From Coturnix japonica (Eukaryota > Chordata > Aves > Galliformes > Phasianidae): 64,000 nt of DNA. Location: contig NC_029520.1 of assembly GCF_001577835.2 (NCBI RefSeq), positions 46,722,381 to 46,786,380 of the forward strand. The letters are read 5' to 3'. Position 1 is the first letter of the stretch; each line of letters begins with the position of its first letter. A program made the translations under genes and the position numbers. The notes under the pieces are model-generated. The model worked only from the letters and a program-made list of their open reading frames with translations, was not told where the DNA came from and did no database searches. Of this stretch, positions 26,101 through 43,960 are shown piece after piece.

Positions 26101-27460
26101 CTATTATGGTACATTGATTTGGTTTCTAGAAGCTATAAAATGACTGCTTATTAACATTTTACCTTTTCCCAATACACTTTCTGATACATTATTATGTGTT
26201 TCTGTTAGGTTTTATGACTTTTACCTTCCTCTCTGTACATCTGAATGACAATTTAATGGACAGCTGTGTATTCCAGGGCTGGTGGTAGAAGCTAATTTAA
26301 ATATGTTATAGCTAATGCTGGTCCTTTAGCCATAATAATCCACACATTTTTATCTTCTTATTGATTATGTGCATATAGCTTGAAAATAGCTGCACACTAT
26401 GGGTTTCTATTCAAGCATGAATTTGGTTTTATACTGCATGTTTAATAATCAAAGTGCTTTATAAAATACTAATGGTGCAATGACCACACAGTCAAACACA
26501 GCTGCCAGGTTTGAATCAAACTGGATACACACGTATAAAAGCTGAGGCACCTCTAAAGAGCTGTATGAATGTCAGCAAGCTAAATGTAGCCCATTGATTT
26601 CCACACGTGTACTACGCCTGACCTACAGCACTTTAAACATCTCTGAATTATATTTTAACAGGCAAGAAAAATGTTTACAGTGTCCTTCTATTTAAGAGCA
26701 AATGGCTAAGGATGTTCCAGTACAATTAGTACACCTAGCACTTAGAGAGAGGTTAAGCCCATCAGAGCTTCCTGAATGTGCCTCTCACCTAATAGAGCCT
26801 CTTCTCAGCACTTAGTGTAATTAGCAGGGACCCAAAACAGGCCAAGTAACAAGAGAAGGGGACAGAAATCTAGATCTTCTCTTTTTATGGAACTTTTGTG
26901 TGCATTAAATGATTAGGGGAGATATTTAAAATACAAGAACATTAAGCTAATGTTTAGCTTAAAGGCATAAAAAATAATTGCCAGAAGGAAATTAGAGATT
27001 ATGCATTAGCTATGGTAATCCTTTTCTTATTGTATATAATTAAACTCTTTAAATGCGCCATTAGATCATCAGCCTGCATCAGGAATGTAACCCACTATCA
27101 TTTAACTAATACCTACAGAAGGGCTCACTGCCAGATCCCCATGTGCCCTTCTGTTCCCAGAAAAGTGGGACAATGGCATCAGTAGGGCATCAAATTTGGG
27201 AAGTGCATGAGATAACACTGAAATAAGGCTGCTTTCTGTTTCCTCCTTACTTGTTTCTAGTAAATGACAGGTCATCACCTGGATTGCCTAAGCTCCTGGG
27301 GCTATCATTTTGTGTGATACTGATCCTGGTCGCCAGCCTCTTCTACACCAGCATGAAGCAAGATGCCAAAGTCCTGGAGGAGTTTCAATCCCGACTTGTT
27401 ATCTTCTTTCTTCAAATAAGACACATTGCTCATAAATGCTGGACTTGGTTTACAAGGTAG
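20123..27460 (+). CDS. C14orf180: C14orf180 (NRAC) orthologue, whole gene model, four coding exons
   Basis: Model joins exons 20123-20176, 22528-22654, 24243-24269 and 27261-27460; phases run 0, 1, 1 and give 135 residues plus stop (human about 160, from memory). In order the product has a polar Ser/Pro N terminus, a basic segment with SILR (27-30) and RVRF (48-51) then REPEE, a Cys-Cys-Asp-Tyr microexon segment (about 61-70), one membrane span (about 81-99) and an amphipathic C-terminal helix ending in CWTWFTR. The RRVRFREPEE block, single span and Trp-containing tail are what I recall of human C14orf180/NRAC, the nutritionally regulated adipose- and cardiac-enriched membrane protein. Position next to a convergent TMEM179 matches human gene order. 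Function in birds is not shown by the sequence. The last three exons are well supported; exon 1 is less sure. Confidence 0.82.
20177..22527 (+). other. C14orf180 intron 1
   Basis: A 2.35-kb intron if the exon 1 model is right. It holds the ancient palindromic repeat at 20730-21110, a GT-rich run near 20709-20728 and otherwise unique non-coding sequence. The open frames at 21586-21954 and 22344-22535 show no family resemblance and are not in frame with exon 2. Confidence 0.5.
20730..21110. repeat. Ancient palindromic interspersed repeat (sauropsid type, tRNA-like ends)
   Basis: The left part (AGGGCACTCACCTGATAGAC and on) and the right part (GAACCCAGATCTCCTG, inverted) resemble tRNA-like box motifs of old repeats common in turtles and crocodilians as I recall them. 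The core has CCAATGAATATTTAA three times, one of them inverted, forming a 40-base hairpin at 20796-20835. Family assignment is tentative and the copy is degraded. Confidence 0.4.
22528..22654 (+). CDS. C14orf180: C14orf180 coding exon with SILR and RVRF motifs
   Basis: A pyrimidine-rich tract ending TTCAG precedes 22528 and a GTATGT donor follows 22654. The frame upstream of the acceptor is closed by TAA at 22513, so this is an internal exon unless translation starts at the ATG at 22588. That ATG has G at -3 and +4 and would give a 97-residue product. The 42 codons encode a hydrophilic, strongly basic region: TDDSSCPPSILRKRPPVDQD at the start and RRVRFREPEEVIEH at the end. The latter block is the most recognisable piece of the C14orf180/NRAC family. 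The exon ends in phase 1. Two more AGs, at 22530-22531 and 22537-22538, could act as minor acceptors but would shift the frame relative to a phase-0 first exon. Confidence 0.85.
22655..24242 (+). other. C14orf180 intron 2
   Basis: Unique non-coding sequence. I recognise no repeat or exon in it; open frames of 70-110 codons here look like chance. Confidence 0.7.
24243..24269 (+). CDS. C14orf180: C14orf180 27-nt microexon
   Basis: The sequence TTTTCTAG precedes it and GTAAGT follows it. The exon is 27 nt, phase 1 at both ends, so it can be included or skipped without breaking the frame. It completes a Val codon with the previous exon and adds I-S-C-C-D-Y-V-A before the next split codon. It lines up with the short Tyr-Ile-Ala stretch that follows the EPEE block in the human protein as I recall it. 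The adjacent Cys pair, about 12 residues before the membrane span, could be palmitoylated; that is inference. Confidence 0.72.
24760..24773. repeat. Run of 14 C
   Basis: Pure C run inside C14orf180 intron 3. Confidence 0.95.
25718..25965 (-). mobile_element. CR1 LINE fragment, internally deleted
   Basis: AATTATAGAATACC, GTTGGAAGGGACATT, CATCCAACCTGG and CTGGGCAATCTGTTTCAG. It then jumps to GGATCCTCAGGGGACACCAT, which belongs several hundred bases further inside CR1, so the copy lost its middle. It lies antisense in C14orf180 intron 3. Confidence 0.85.
27261..27460 (+). CDS. C14orf180: C14orf180 last coding exon, membrane span and C terminus
   Basis: The acceptor TTTCTAG lies just before 27261, and the phase-1 frame reads VNDRSSPGLPK, then a hydrophobic span (LLGLSFCVILILVASLFY), then a mixed-charge amphipathic helix (roughly MKQDAKVLEEFQSRLVIFFL) and the tail RHIAHKCWTWFTR before TAG at 27458. 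The pattern of one span followed by an EE-F-SRL-helix and a Cys/Trp tail matches the family. The stop overlaps an AAG|GTAGTA donor-like string, so rare extension is conceivable but not supported. Confidence 0.85.
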
Positions 27461-27890
27461 TATCGAAGTCCTACATCTGCAAGAAGGCAGCAATGATAAC
27501 CACCATGTGTCAGAGTGAACCTCCCAGCCTACTCAGTCCATATGTAAAGAACGCATGAGTAACCACCTTGAAGAGCAAAAAAAAAAAAAAACAAAAAAAC
27601 CCACCCATTCTGTGCACTTTCTAGCATCTACTTCTTGTTTTGTTTTTTTTTTTTTAATATATATTTTTTAATATTTCTGAATGATAGTAAAAGCACTAAG
27701 AGGACCCACCAAACTGACGTTCCATCATCCTTAACAGCAAACAAGGGTCTGAATTTTGTCCCCGAGAGAGATTATAAACTGCTGGTAGGAGGAGCAGAAG
27801 CAGAGAGAGAAATTCATTCATCTGCACATGCAGAAGCACACTGAAGTCTCCTGAGTCTCAGGTCAAAGAATAAACACCAAACTATTTTTC
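27461..27890 (+). other. C14orf180: Probable 3' UTR of C14orf180
   Basis: Non-coding sequence after the stop with A-rich and T-rich runs at 27578-27598 and 27637-27656. It ends near the first good AATAAA at 27869. The extent is inferred from that signal alone. Confidence 0.45.
27869..27874 (+). terminator. Candidate polyadenylation signal of C14orf180
   Basis: A canonical AATAAA about 410 bases past the stop codon. No transcript evidence is available, and later signals exist downstream. Confidence 0.4.
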
Positions 27891-28440
27891 TTCCCAAGCC
27901 TCCTAAGAGCTATTCTGCAAAATTTAACATAAAGCTGAGCTATTGCACAAACACTGCTCTGGTGGCCAAAGGCATAGCAAGCTGCTATATTTATATACCT
28001 GAAACAGTTGCTAGTAAAATCTCAGCAAATGGCTTTCTTGTTTCCCTTCATGCATTTTTTTCCCCCTTCTGCAGGCAAAAGCTGTTCCTTAATGTTTCAC
28101 ACGACTCCCAGGTGTGAAAAATAACATGAAAACTCATTTAAATACTAAGCAGTGCATTTGCCCAACACGATACAGAGCAGCATTGAATCCCAGGTTAATT
28201 ATCAAATCAGAACTTAATCCTTTAGGTTTGATTCAGTCCATAAACCCAAGATTTATGGTTGCGTTTGTCTCCAGTCACAGCTTTTACATTTGTGCCTGCA
28301 TGTTCAAGGGTATTATAGACTTCTTACGAAGGTGTTGGGTCAAAACCCCATTATCTCTGCTGTAGCACCATACAGTGCACCTCTCTGGAAAGAACCAAGC
28401 ATATGCTATCTTACGAGCTTCAGCTATGTTTTGCTGTTAG

Positions 28441-28495
28441 GATCACAGAATTGCTCCAGTTGGAAAAGACCTTCAAGATGATAAAGTCATCCACA
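28441..28495 (-). mobile_element. CR1 LINE 3' tip
   Basis: GATCACAGAATTGCTCCAGT, TTGGAAAAGACCTTCAAGAT; about 55 bases are recognisable. Confidence 0.82.
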
Positions 28496-28814
28496 GACAG
28501 AAACAGCATGATCCATTTTCCAGACCCAAGATTCTAGTCAAATAATACTTGGTTGGTATACATATAATAGTGATAGTAGAGCCTATAAAAACTGAAGAAA
28601 GAAAACAGTGGAGAAGAAGAGCTGCCTACAAAACCCTGGCTTTAATTCCTCTACCACAATAAAACACCAAAAAGAAAAGATTCCTAATTGACTTTCAAGC
28701 TTGTCCAGACAGCCCTAAAATTTAAACCAGATGGGGGTGGGGGGGTAAAAAGAAAACCTAACACAGCCTTCATCTAGAAGAGAGTGGGCAGCAAGCTGAC
28801 CAATGGGTAAAAAA

Positions 28815-28833
28815 ATATATATATATATATATA
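28815..28833. repeat. AT dinucleotide repeat
   Basis: About nine AT units followed by an ACAC-rich stretch. Confidence 0.9.
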
Positions 28834-31800
28834 CACATACACACTTATAGCCAGAAAGAACTGACTTGAGCAGCTATTCTCATGCTCTGAAGGCAAAAGC
28901 AATGGTACTTGGGGAGCTGCTGGCCAGGGATACAGAGGTCACTGCAGGAGCATTAGGCTCAGTGTATCCTTATGCAAACCACTCATGCAGCCCAGCTCAC
29001 AGGTTAAGTCCCCTGTGTCTTCCCTGCCCCTTCTCCACTCACCCAGCTGTTGGGATAATAAAGAAGATGTTTTAAACTTGTGTTCTGGTGAATCTATGGT
29101 GGGAAGGCTTTTTTCTGAGAAGTCAGCTCCTGCACTACAAGTTGTGCTGTACTGCAATACAGAAGGGACATGCCTGGCCTGACAGGAGCTGGTTCACTTG
29201 AGAGGGAGAGCAGTAGTGCAAACCCTTCCTGTGTGCTTCAACTTGATTTCAGTAACTTGAAAAGAAGCCAAGGGGTTAAAATTAACCGGGAACTCCTTTT
29301 ACAATTGCAAGGGATGATATGAAATCCATATGCACGTTCACATGCATGGGGCCTCCTTCTTGTAGCCCTGCCTGAGGTGGAAAATAGCCACGCTGACCTC
29401 TCCATGCCTGGGTTTATCAGTGAGAGAGCCCCACTCTGAGAATGGCTATCACATCCATGTTGTTGAGGGAAATTAAGCAGAAGAAGGCTATTCCTGGCTC
29501 TGGCTGGGACAGCTTTTGGCACAGGCAATTGCAGCACTTGAGTTGTCTACAGCCTCCCCTGTGTTTTCACAAGGCTTCCCAGGCCAGGATTCTTTGCTGC
29601 AATCGGTCAGGTGTCTGGCATAATACAGAGAGCCAAAAGAATGCATTGTAGAGTACCACCAGACAGCCTGAAACAAAAGCTAAAAGCTGTCCCTGGGAGA
29701 GCAGTGACCTTTTATAGCTGAAGAATCTGCAGCTTAGAAAGCCAGAGCCTCCGTGCAAGTGAATGAAGCAGGTCGATAGCCAAGGTGGAAACAGGAGTAA
29801 AAATCCTGACCTCTGGGCCTGCCTTTAATTATCAGTGCACAAAACCTCTGTAGACTTACCTGCTTTATTTTCTCCTCACACTGAAGCACTTGCCCCCTCC
29901 AACCATTCTGCTTACACACAGCACCCTTCTCATACTCTGCTCTTTATCCATCACACCTCTAGGCACACCGCTGTGAGCTGGATAGGATTTATCCTTGCTC
30001 TTGCTCAAGACTGCTTTCTTAGGTGCAACACCTTGGTGAGTTTGAAGGAGATGACCTATGAATTTATAAAGATGGGTTGTGTTGGTTACTGCTTTCCTTG
30101 CAGGCCGTAACCTGTGCTGGGTAATATTTTCCTCTAGTATGACTCCTGGGAATTGCTTTATAAAGAAAACAAAAGGAGGGAAACTACAAAGTTTGTAATA
30201 AATGGTCAAAATGTTCACATGAATTCACTGCAGTGCCAACGTGAGGACTGACTAAAAGCCAGCTATCTCTGAGCAATTATTTAGTCTAGCTTGGAAATAT
30301 CTTCTGCATCAAATTGCAGAGAAGAGCAGCAGGCTCTTGCAGCATGTTCTGAAGAAGGCTGCAAGTAGACTGGCAATGAGCAAAGTCTGTATTGGCAAGA
30401 ACACAAGGGACAGAATGGAACAGAGCTCCATACATGAGAACAGGCCTGAGGACAGAAGTGCTGCCCATTACCCCGTATGCAGTGGGTGTCACATTCATAC
30501 ATAGCAGGAATCAGCAGATTGTAGCAGTGTTGTTTTGACAATGTGCAGTGCATTCCTGCATCAGAAACAGAGGGCAGCTGCCAAAACCCTCTTCAGGCAG
30601 GCTCACCCCATCAGCACCATCTGACTGCACTAGCTGGCATAGCCGCCCATACTCATATGATTACAGGAGGTAGAAAAGTACATGGTGAGATGACCCCTTT
30701 TTTTTTTTTTTTTTGCATTAACCTCTTAACACATTTTGCATTCATGCTCATAACCCCAAAGTCTGCTTCTAGTCCTACTCTATTGCTTCACCTCTCCAGC
30801 ACCATGAGCCAAAAACAAGTTAAGGAGCACAGTCCGTAGCAGCAATTTTAGTTGTTTCTGCCTTTTACCACTTCAAAATAAGCTGAAGGTTGGCAGCATG
30901 TGACTAGAAAAAAAGAGCATTGCAACTACCCTCAGTAAATAACTCAGGAACCTCCAAAATAATAGACTTCTTTCTCACTATTTCTTCCTCCATAGCAGCT
31001 GTTGAGATTACTTAGTCTCACTCCCAGAGAAAAAGGCTGCTGCTGCAGGGAGAAAATTAGTCAGCTGACAATTAGGAAATGAATCCACCCATGAGATCTG
31101 CAGTAGCATTCTACACTTCATAACAAGCTGACCTTCAGCTGCATCCTAACACAGAATCATCTTCTCTTTGCTTTCCGTAGCATTAGAGCTCACTGATGGA
31201 AGATGGTAAAAGGGCTCAAGGGCTCAGCTTAGGAGGTTGGTCATGTCCTTGACCATGGGAGCTGCAGCAAGGGGATTGCAGGGAATGGGTGCATTAACCA
31301 GGATGCCACCACTAACTTTGGTAACCACTTTTTAACCAACACAGTAATTTATATTCACCTTCAAAGAAACAGTCACAGAAAACTTTTCAAATTGTTTATT
31401 TGTATATATCAACAAATCATAAAAAGCCAATGCACCGTCCAGCGAAAAGCATCAATATATAAAAACACATTTAATCGTTATCAGTAATACTCAAGTATAT
31501 CACTTACACTGAGCCCAGTCCAGCTCCCTGCTAAAGCCAAAGGAAACACTGTCAATGACTTCATTAGCAGGATTAGACTTTCAATTTCTATTTGCCAGGT
31601 GTTTACAAATGCTTGCATTAAAATACTAGTATAAAGTTCCCCCTTAGAGACTGTATCAAAACAACAATAAATTTAACTCCAATTCTGTTTCTGTCAAACG
31701 CATGCAATTTAATGCTCCAAATCAGCACTCATTACACTGCAAAAGAGCATAGAAAGCATGAGAAAGAATATTCAAAGCAGAGCAAGCTCTACCTTCAGCT

Positions 31801-34800
31801 TGTGTGGGCTGGCACAGCTCCAGCGAGGCTTACAAAGCTAAGCTGCATGCACCAGCTAAAGATCTGTCCCAATCCTACTTTCAGCAGTTAAGCAAACTGT
31901 TAAAGTCCAGAGACCTCAAAAAACAAATTATGAAGACATAAGTGGTCCAAGCTAAGGCTGAAACTGGAATCAGCACTGCCAGCCCAGGCTCTGCCACAAT
32001 GGATCCCTCACAGGAAGAGAACTGTTAGTGTTTATATCTACTTTTATTCTGACTTACCCCGCTCTCCTACCCCCTTTAGCTGCCCTTGTTCCTGATAGAG
32101 GTGTGAGAAACAAGGCCCGATTAGCCTGATGGAAAAAAAACTCTAATGTTTTCAAGAATGTTTTTGGAGAAGAAAGGATTCAGAGGAAGGAGATGTCAGT
32201 GGAATATTATTTTTCTTCCTAAACCCTGCAAAACTCAGCCACCAAAACGACTGCTTACTTCTCCTAAAAAACACTGATTTGAGGACACCTTTGGGAGCCA
32301 AATGGTGACTACACTGAATAACAAGGATTTAAATTATTGCAGTAGTCTAGATAGTGGCAGTGGTTAATTATCAAGATCCACTATGCTACAGGAGGACGTG
32401 CTTTATCTCAGACACAAACTGCTGCATTTTGCAGGGTTAAAAAGAAAAAAGTAATTCCTTCTGCCGTGAGACTGAGTGGGTAAAGAGCTCTGGACTGTGT
32501 TATGTGGGATACTGTGACAGAGGATTTTCAAACATCTCCCTGTTTCAAAATCTATGGATTAACATCCCACTCATCTGATTCCACCAGGTTGCTTAAGGGA
32601 ACGTTGGCACCAGCCTTGAGAATCTTTTAGAGTAACATGTCAGCCCAATCAGGCCTGGCTTGTATAAAAGGAAGGGTTTGGCACCAAACCTCAGGGAGTC
32701 CAAATGAGAAGAGCAAAAAGATGAAATGCTTTTTATTTCCCTAACAAATGGCAAAGTCTGCCATAGGAGCTGCAATTTCTCTTACATTCATAAATACTTT
32801 TCAGAAGCTGTAAACAATCTGGAGTCAAACATGCACAAACCTGGGGGAAAGTAGGGGAAAATAAGGACTTTCACCACAGGGTAATATATCCACTTATATA
32901 AGAAATCACCCAAGAGGCCAACAGCAATGATGGACCTTCATTCCTACCTCCTGGCAGAGCATCTCCACACTCTTTACACCACAGACAGGTGGAAAGAAGG
33001 AACAAAGATACCTCACATTGCATCTCCACCATAAACAATTCAAGCTATTTTAGTAAGTTGCTCTTGCTGCCAGGTACTTTATCTCCTTGATAAACACTGT
33101 CACCACTAAAGTATCATTTTTTATGAATTTCAAGCCAGTCAGAAAAGTTCTAACAGGAAGACTCCCCAGGCAGTGGGGAGGTTAAAGCTGTGCTTTACAG
33201 TTGCTTGCCCACAGGGAGTACTGGGCAATGGCTGCTACAGCCCTTCTAACGTTTAGCTCAGTGCACTCTGCCAACCCTATGAAATACAATATTAGAAGTA
33301 ACATATGAATGCCTATGTCTAAAGAATTACAGTTGCTGGCTGTTTTTTTGGTGAAAAGAATAAAAGCAAATTATTTAACTAATCAAAACAGCTAATTTCA
33401 CTGCCCTTCTTAGGATTTTATGTCCATTTTTTTTAAGAACTGAACTTAAAAATACATTAAATCCAAGGAAGTCAGTAACAGGTGAGTCCTAAATCAGACA
33501 TTGCATGTAACAGCCAAAAGAACCAAATATCACGTCAAGCAATTATAGCAGCTATGAGAGGTAGAAAGGTTTAAGCACTCAGGTGAATACATTCATATTA
33601 AACTATGTTTGCAGTATCAGTTCAATTCTACTCTTTGGCATGGACAAAAGAAAAAAAGAAGTGTGGTTATTTAAATACTCCTCCCAGTAATAGAATGGAA
33701 AGATACTATCAATTATATCCCTACCTTAATATAAGCTATATATTAAGTAAATTGCTGTCTAATCTCTCAGAAACAAAAAACACATTGAGAGAATGCAGTT
33801 GCTTTCTTCCCTTCTATGCCAGGAAGGCTTCCAAGTGCTGCATTTCATGCAGCTGTTCTATTCAGAAGTAGAGTGGAATGCTGTCACTTGAAAAAGAGAA
33901 ATATCATAAGAACTCTTAGGTTTATATCTGTTCATTGTCAAGAACAAAAATACAAACATACACTTCAGGGGGTTAGGATAAGAAACAATTCTAATACCAC
34001 TTCAGTGCTTATGAAGCTATGTGAGCACTTTCTTGTAGAATGTAGGTGTGGAAATAGTCAGGAAAAAAAAAATACATTATCCTCCCTGATTCCTTAAGCT
34101 TAAGGATAGAATATTTCTGATCCCCAAAGCAAACAAGAACTCAGAACACAAATCAGCTTGTCCAGCACAGCCCTCTATTTCAGCAAAACATCACAGTAAA
34201 GGGCATTTTCACCCACCATTTGCATTGGTGGCAATATGCTACATCGAAGATCTGCTTGAGCTTCTTCAGAGAAGAAAATGTGTTTCCAAATTATTTCTCC
34301 CATCTAGATTTCAATTGCTACAGGACTGTATCTGAGACGTCTTCACTTTTGCCAACTGATCTTTTGTTCCAAAAAGAATGACTGGTCCCAAAAAAACATC
34401 CTGGCTGTCCTAAGCCAGTGCTGTATTCCAGAATAGCATCCTTTGGCAAAAGAAGGGGTGAGACTCCTATCATGATATGCTCTGTTTGCTGCCTACACAT
34501 TTGTATTTAAAATGCACAGGAATTAATAACAGGACTACGTCCATGCCAAGTCACCAGTTTTTCTAGGAGCCTACAGTGCAAAACTCCTGAATCTTAGAGA
34601 AAGAGGTCTTTTGCTAAAGCATTAATATCATGCACTGTATGCTCTTGTTCTCTGAAGCTCTACTTCCATCCTTAATGCTACATATATTAAACCATTAGTG
34701 TTTTATGTAGGTGAGGGATGGTCTTAGAGGAAATTTGACTTTGTTCTTACCAGAACTAGTACAGCGTAACATCAGAACATTATCCAGAGACTGGGGAGGA

Positions 34801-35663
34801 GTTAAAACCTCTCAAAACCCCCTTAGAAACAAATTTCACCCCTTCAAAGATTGTGCACTGGCCACTCTGCTCACATCCTATTCACATCCAGGTATCATAA
34901 CCCAGGTGTTACTGCACAGACTCCAACACTAAGAAGCACAATGCAATATCTGCACATATTCATATCACAGTAGAGCAACAGAATTGTTTGTGCCATTTGT
35001 CTGTGTACACTGTACATACACTATCTCCTGACACTGAATGCTTCCATGAACAAGATCTATCTATTCAAGCATCCATCACCATTTATTACAATAACCATTT
35101 TTCTAAGGGACCACAGAAACACTACCATAGCTCACGCATCCTTCAGCTCTTGAGGTAAATCATCAGGGTCTGCTCTTTGTGATTCCTACTGAAAGTCACA
35201 GCTGAAAGATGCCTCATGAATTAGCAAGACAGAATGTTGTGGTCATTTGTGCCCATTCAAAAAAATTGGCCTCAATTATTTCTCCATTATAATAACAATA
35301 ACAACCAAGACTGAGCTAAAAGCTCAGCCAACATGTTGCAGCTCAGATTTTTCTAACCCAACATGCACTGCTAGCAGGGAAATTAAACACAGATGGTAAC
35401 CAGAACATGGAGAATATATCCAATATAATAGGATACTTGTGTGGCAACACTCCAGCGTCTCAGAAGCTGTATCCATTTGTCTGTCATTATCTAAGATTCA
35501 CTCTGTCTCACCAGCAATTTACACAAGTTGAAATTAAGACTCTCTTACTATAGCTTCAATCATCATGGGAAACACAGCAAGTAAACTACAGCAGCACACA
35601 AACACCCCAGCTCTGCTATGGGCAGCAACAGGTGGGCTGCATGAATAAATGTCACAAAGATTT

Positions 35664-35676
35664 CCCCCCCCCCCCC
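35664..35676. repeat. Run of 13 C
   Basis: Pure C run in the convergent intergenic interval. Confidence 0.95.
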
Positions 35677-36510
35677 TTCTACCATGTTATTATATACATA
35701 AATACCACACAAAGCTCTAGTTCTTTAAATACACCTCTTGGTAGAGTGTTCCCAGACACCTCCTTTTGGATAGCAAAATAGAGAAAGCACTGAAATGCCA
35801 CAAAAAAGCAATATTTGACTAATGCAAAATCCTAAATTGCACTGTTTGGCAAAGAATGACTAAAAACAGGGGTTAAAATAGTATGAGAGAGTTGCATGTG
35901 AAAGAGGCCTTCTACACATAGATGGGAAGATATAAAGGATGTTGATATTCTAATACATTTTCAGTTGCTGACTCAAGTGTCCAAGATTTTATAGAGGAGT
36001 CTGCAGAAAGCTAAATGCAATCAAAAAAGCTAAATCAGGCCCAATAACTGCACCCTTCCACCTCTTGACTCAGAGAGTTTCTCACCTGCCCAGGGGCTTC
36101 CTTCAACAACAGTTTTACCTATAAGCATAATGTAACATAATAGAACATGTAATGACAACAGCACAGCAAGTTCCTAGACAAAATAAATAAATGAAGGAAA
36201 GAACCTGCTTACCTACAGAAGGACTCAGGTACACAGAGAACTCCAACAAGAAATTCACCCCTCCACTGCCAGCCCTTAAATGAGGTCTGGGTAGGGGTGG
36301 ACCCCTACATTACATTACATGCACCTGAGCTCCCTTGGGTTGGCCCTGCCTTCCCACCAGGTGCTTAATCACTGTTTCAAGCCACGATTTAGTAATTATG
36401 CTACAGACCAACTGGAAGAAAAAAACTCCAGTATCCACTGTCTTTTAATTTTAAACTGGTATTGGCTAACCTGCGCTCTGTTTCCTTCTTTTAGGAACTT
36501 CACAACTGCC

Positions 36511-36533
36511 TAAATAAATAAATAAATAAATAA
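36511..36533. repeat. TAAA tetranucleotide repeat
   Basis: Five and a half to six perfect TAAA units. Confidence 0.92.
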
Positions 36534-37588
36534 GCCACTTCTGTAAAGCTATAAAGGAACATACATTCTTTTGGGAGTGGAAACCTCACTGAAAAACATG
36601 ATTTCTCTACAGACAGCTGTGGCCAGCTAGATATATAAATGACATTCTCAGGGCCAGCTTGCTGCTTCACACCCCTGACTGTTTGCTTTTTTTTTTCCCT
36701 AAACCTATGAGAACAATTTGGTTGTTAAAGGTTCTGTTAGATGTTATGCCCTAAAATGCTTACAAATGACAGGTTTTGTTATGACTTCAAGTTCTGTTTC
36801 AGTCACTTAAACGGGTACTTAAGTTTAAGTACCAGACAGTCTCAGAAGACTACAGTAAATAGTAGAAGTCTGTTGTCTTCTCCCCAGGCCTATTTACTAG
36901 GCAGTATAGATGGACATGATCTGCACCTGCGTTGCAATAAATTCAGTGTCAACTCAAGCTCAGCTGCCATAGGCAGCATCAGGATACTCTTAGAACATAA
37001 CTACTTGCTGAAGTTTTCTGCTGAATGAGAGTCTTCTCTGCATACCTTGCAAATTGAACATTCACCTGAGTCATTCTGCTTAATCATGGGAACTACTTCT
37101 CATCCACCTCATTCATTAAAGTGCTGGCCAAGCAAAACTGAAAGCAGCAACAGCATCACTAGTGAGCTTTGTGAAAGTAACAGTTCTCCCTTTCCACAAC
37201 AAAATTTGGCAGTTCTGGAACTTCTGCCTGAGAGTGGGGATAACGGGCCCATTCAGCACTGAGCTACCTATGCAGTAACTCAGCTGTTCACGCTCCTTGC
37301 TATGTTGATAGATGCATAGAGAATACCTACAATGCAAATGCTTACGGTAATTTTGCGTACTCTATTTGAAATAAATTTCACAAGTAAACTGTAATACTCA
37401 GAACTGAATAGCATACAATATTAGGGACCAAGTTACATTTACAAATGCACGAGTATTAATCCTATGAATACTGCGTAATTTCTTGGTATGCAAGCTTCAG
37501 GAATTGCTAGCTAAACTACACTTCAAGAAGCCATAATAAATGATGATCATGCCAAAAATCTAAGAAGAAACAAAAATACAAACATTCT

Positions 37589-37678
37589 TGAAATCATTAA
37601 GGTTGGAAGAACTCTCTAAGATCACTAAGTCCAACCATCAACCCATCACCACCATCATCCCTTTAAATGACACGCAGC
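37589..37678 (-). mobile_element. CR1 LINE 3' tip
   Basis: TTGAAATCATTAAGGTTGGA, AAGTCCAACCATCAACCCAT. A short fragment of the CR1-F-like style, in the convergent intergenic interval. Confidence 0.82.
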
Positions 37679-38215
37679 TTTTAACAGACAGTAATAATAT
37701 TGTGGTTCCATGAAATTCATTAAAACTGTCTAATAATAAATATAATCTGGAACATACATCTTATGTGCCAAGCAAACTGAAAATCAGAGCAAGAGCAATA
37801 GCACAGTGTCCACACATAGCAAAAACAGAGACAGCAAGAGCCTGGACCTGGACCAGAGCTGCAATCGCTCAGAATAAAGTGAGAATGGGTCAGATTTACT
37901 ATCAAAAGGAAAGAGGGCCTAACAGCTGCATCTATAGGTATTGTTGCAGAATAGTTTGGAGGAATAGCCTAGACTCTGTTGCCTGCTTTTGCCAGCATGG
38001 TCCTCAAAAATGGTTATTGCCCCATAAGGGGCAATCAATAGTATACAGGAGCACTGCTAGCAACAGCAGATTACAGACCATGCTGCTCCTTGCCTGTGCA
38101 GGACAGAAAATTTGCTGCGCCAAAGGCACACGTGGCAGTTTGTTCTCTGTATCCTAACATTAATACTTCTGCCAAGAATTTTTCAGTGAGGAAGTGAGTG
38201 ATTGACAAGTATATC

Positions 38216-38221
38216 TTTATT
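38216..38221 (-). terminator. Candidate proximal polyadenylation signal of TMEM179
   Basis: AATAAA on the minus strand about 95 bases past the TAA. Many further minus-strand signals lie at lower coordinates, so a longer 3' UTR is equally possible. Confidence 0.35.
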
Positions 38222-38316
38222 CGGGAAAGAAAAGATCTCACACACTCAATACTCTGACTCAACATCATCTACTGAATAATAAATTCTAGATCCTGCCCTG
38301 GAAATTTGCTTACACT

Positions 38317-43956
<5,640 letters not shown>

Positions 43957-43960
<4 letters not shown>

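Larger units (their letters stand above)
24270..27260 (+). other. C14orf180 intron 3
   Basis: It contains a 14-base C run at 24760, a minus-strand CR1 fragment at 25718-25965, a hairpin at 26063-26095, and AT-rich, repeat-free sequence from 26200 to 27090 with many TAAT-core sites. Confidence 0.7.
27891..38215. other. Convergent intergenic interval between C14orf180 and TMEM179
   Basis: Holds two CR1 tips (28441, 37589), AT, TAAA and C runs, and otherwise AT-rich unique sequence. TMEM179 may have a long 3' UTR reaching down into this interval; there are many minus-strand polyadenylation-like hexamers, for example near 31390. No convincing coding sequence is seen. Confidence 0.6.
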
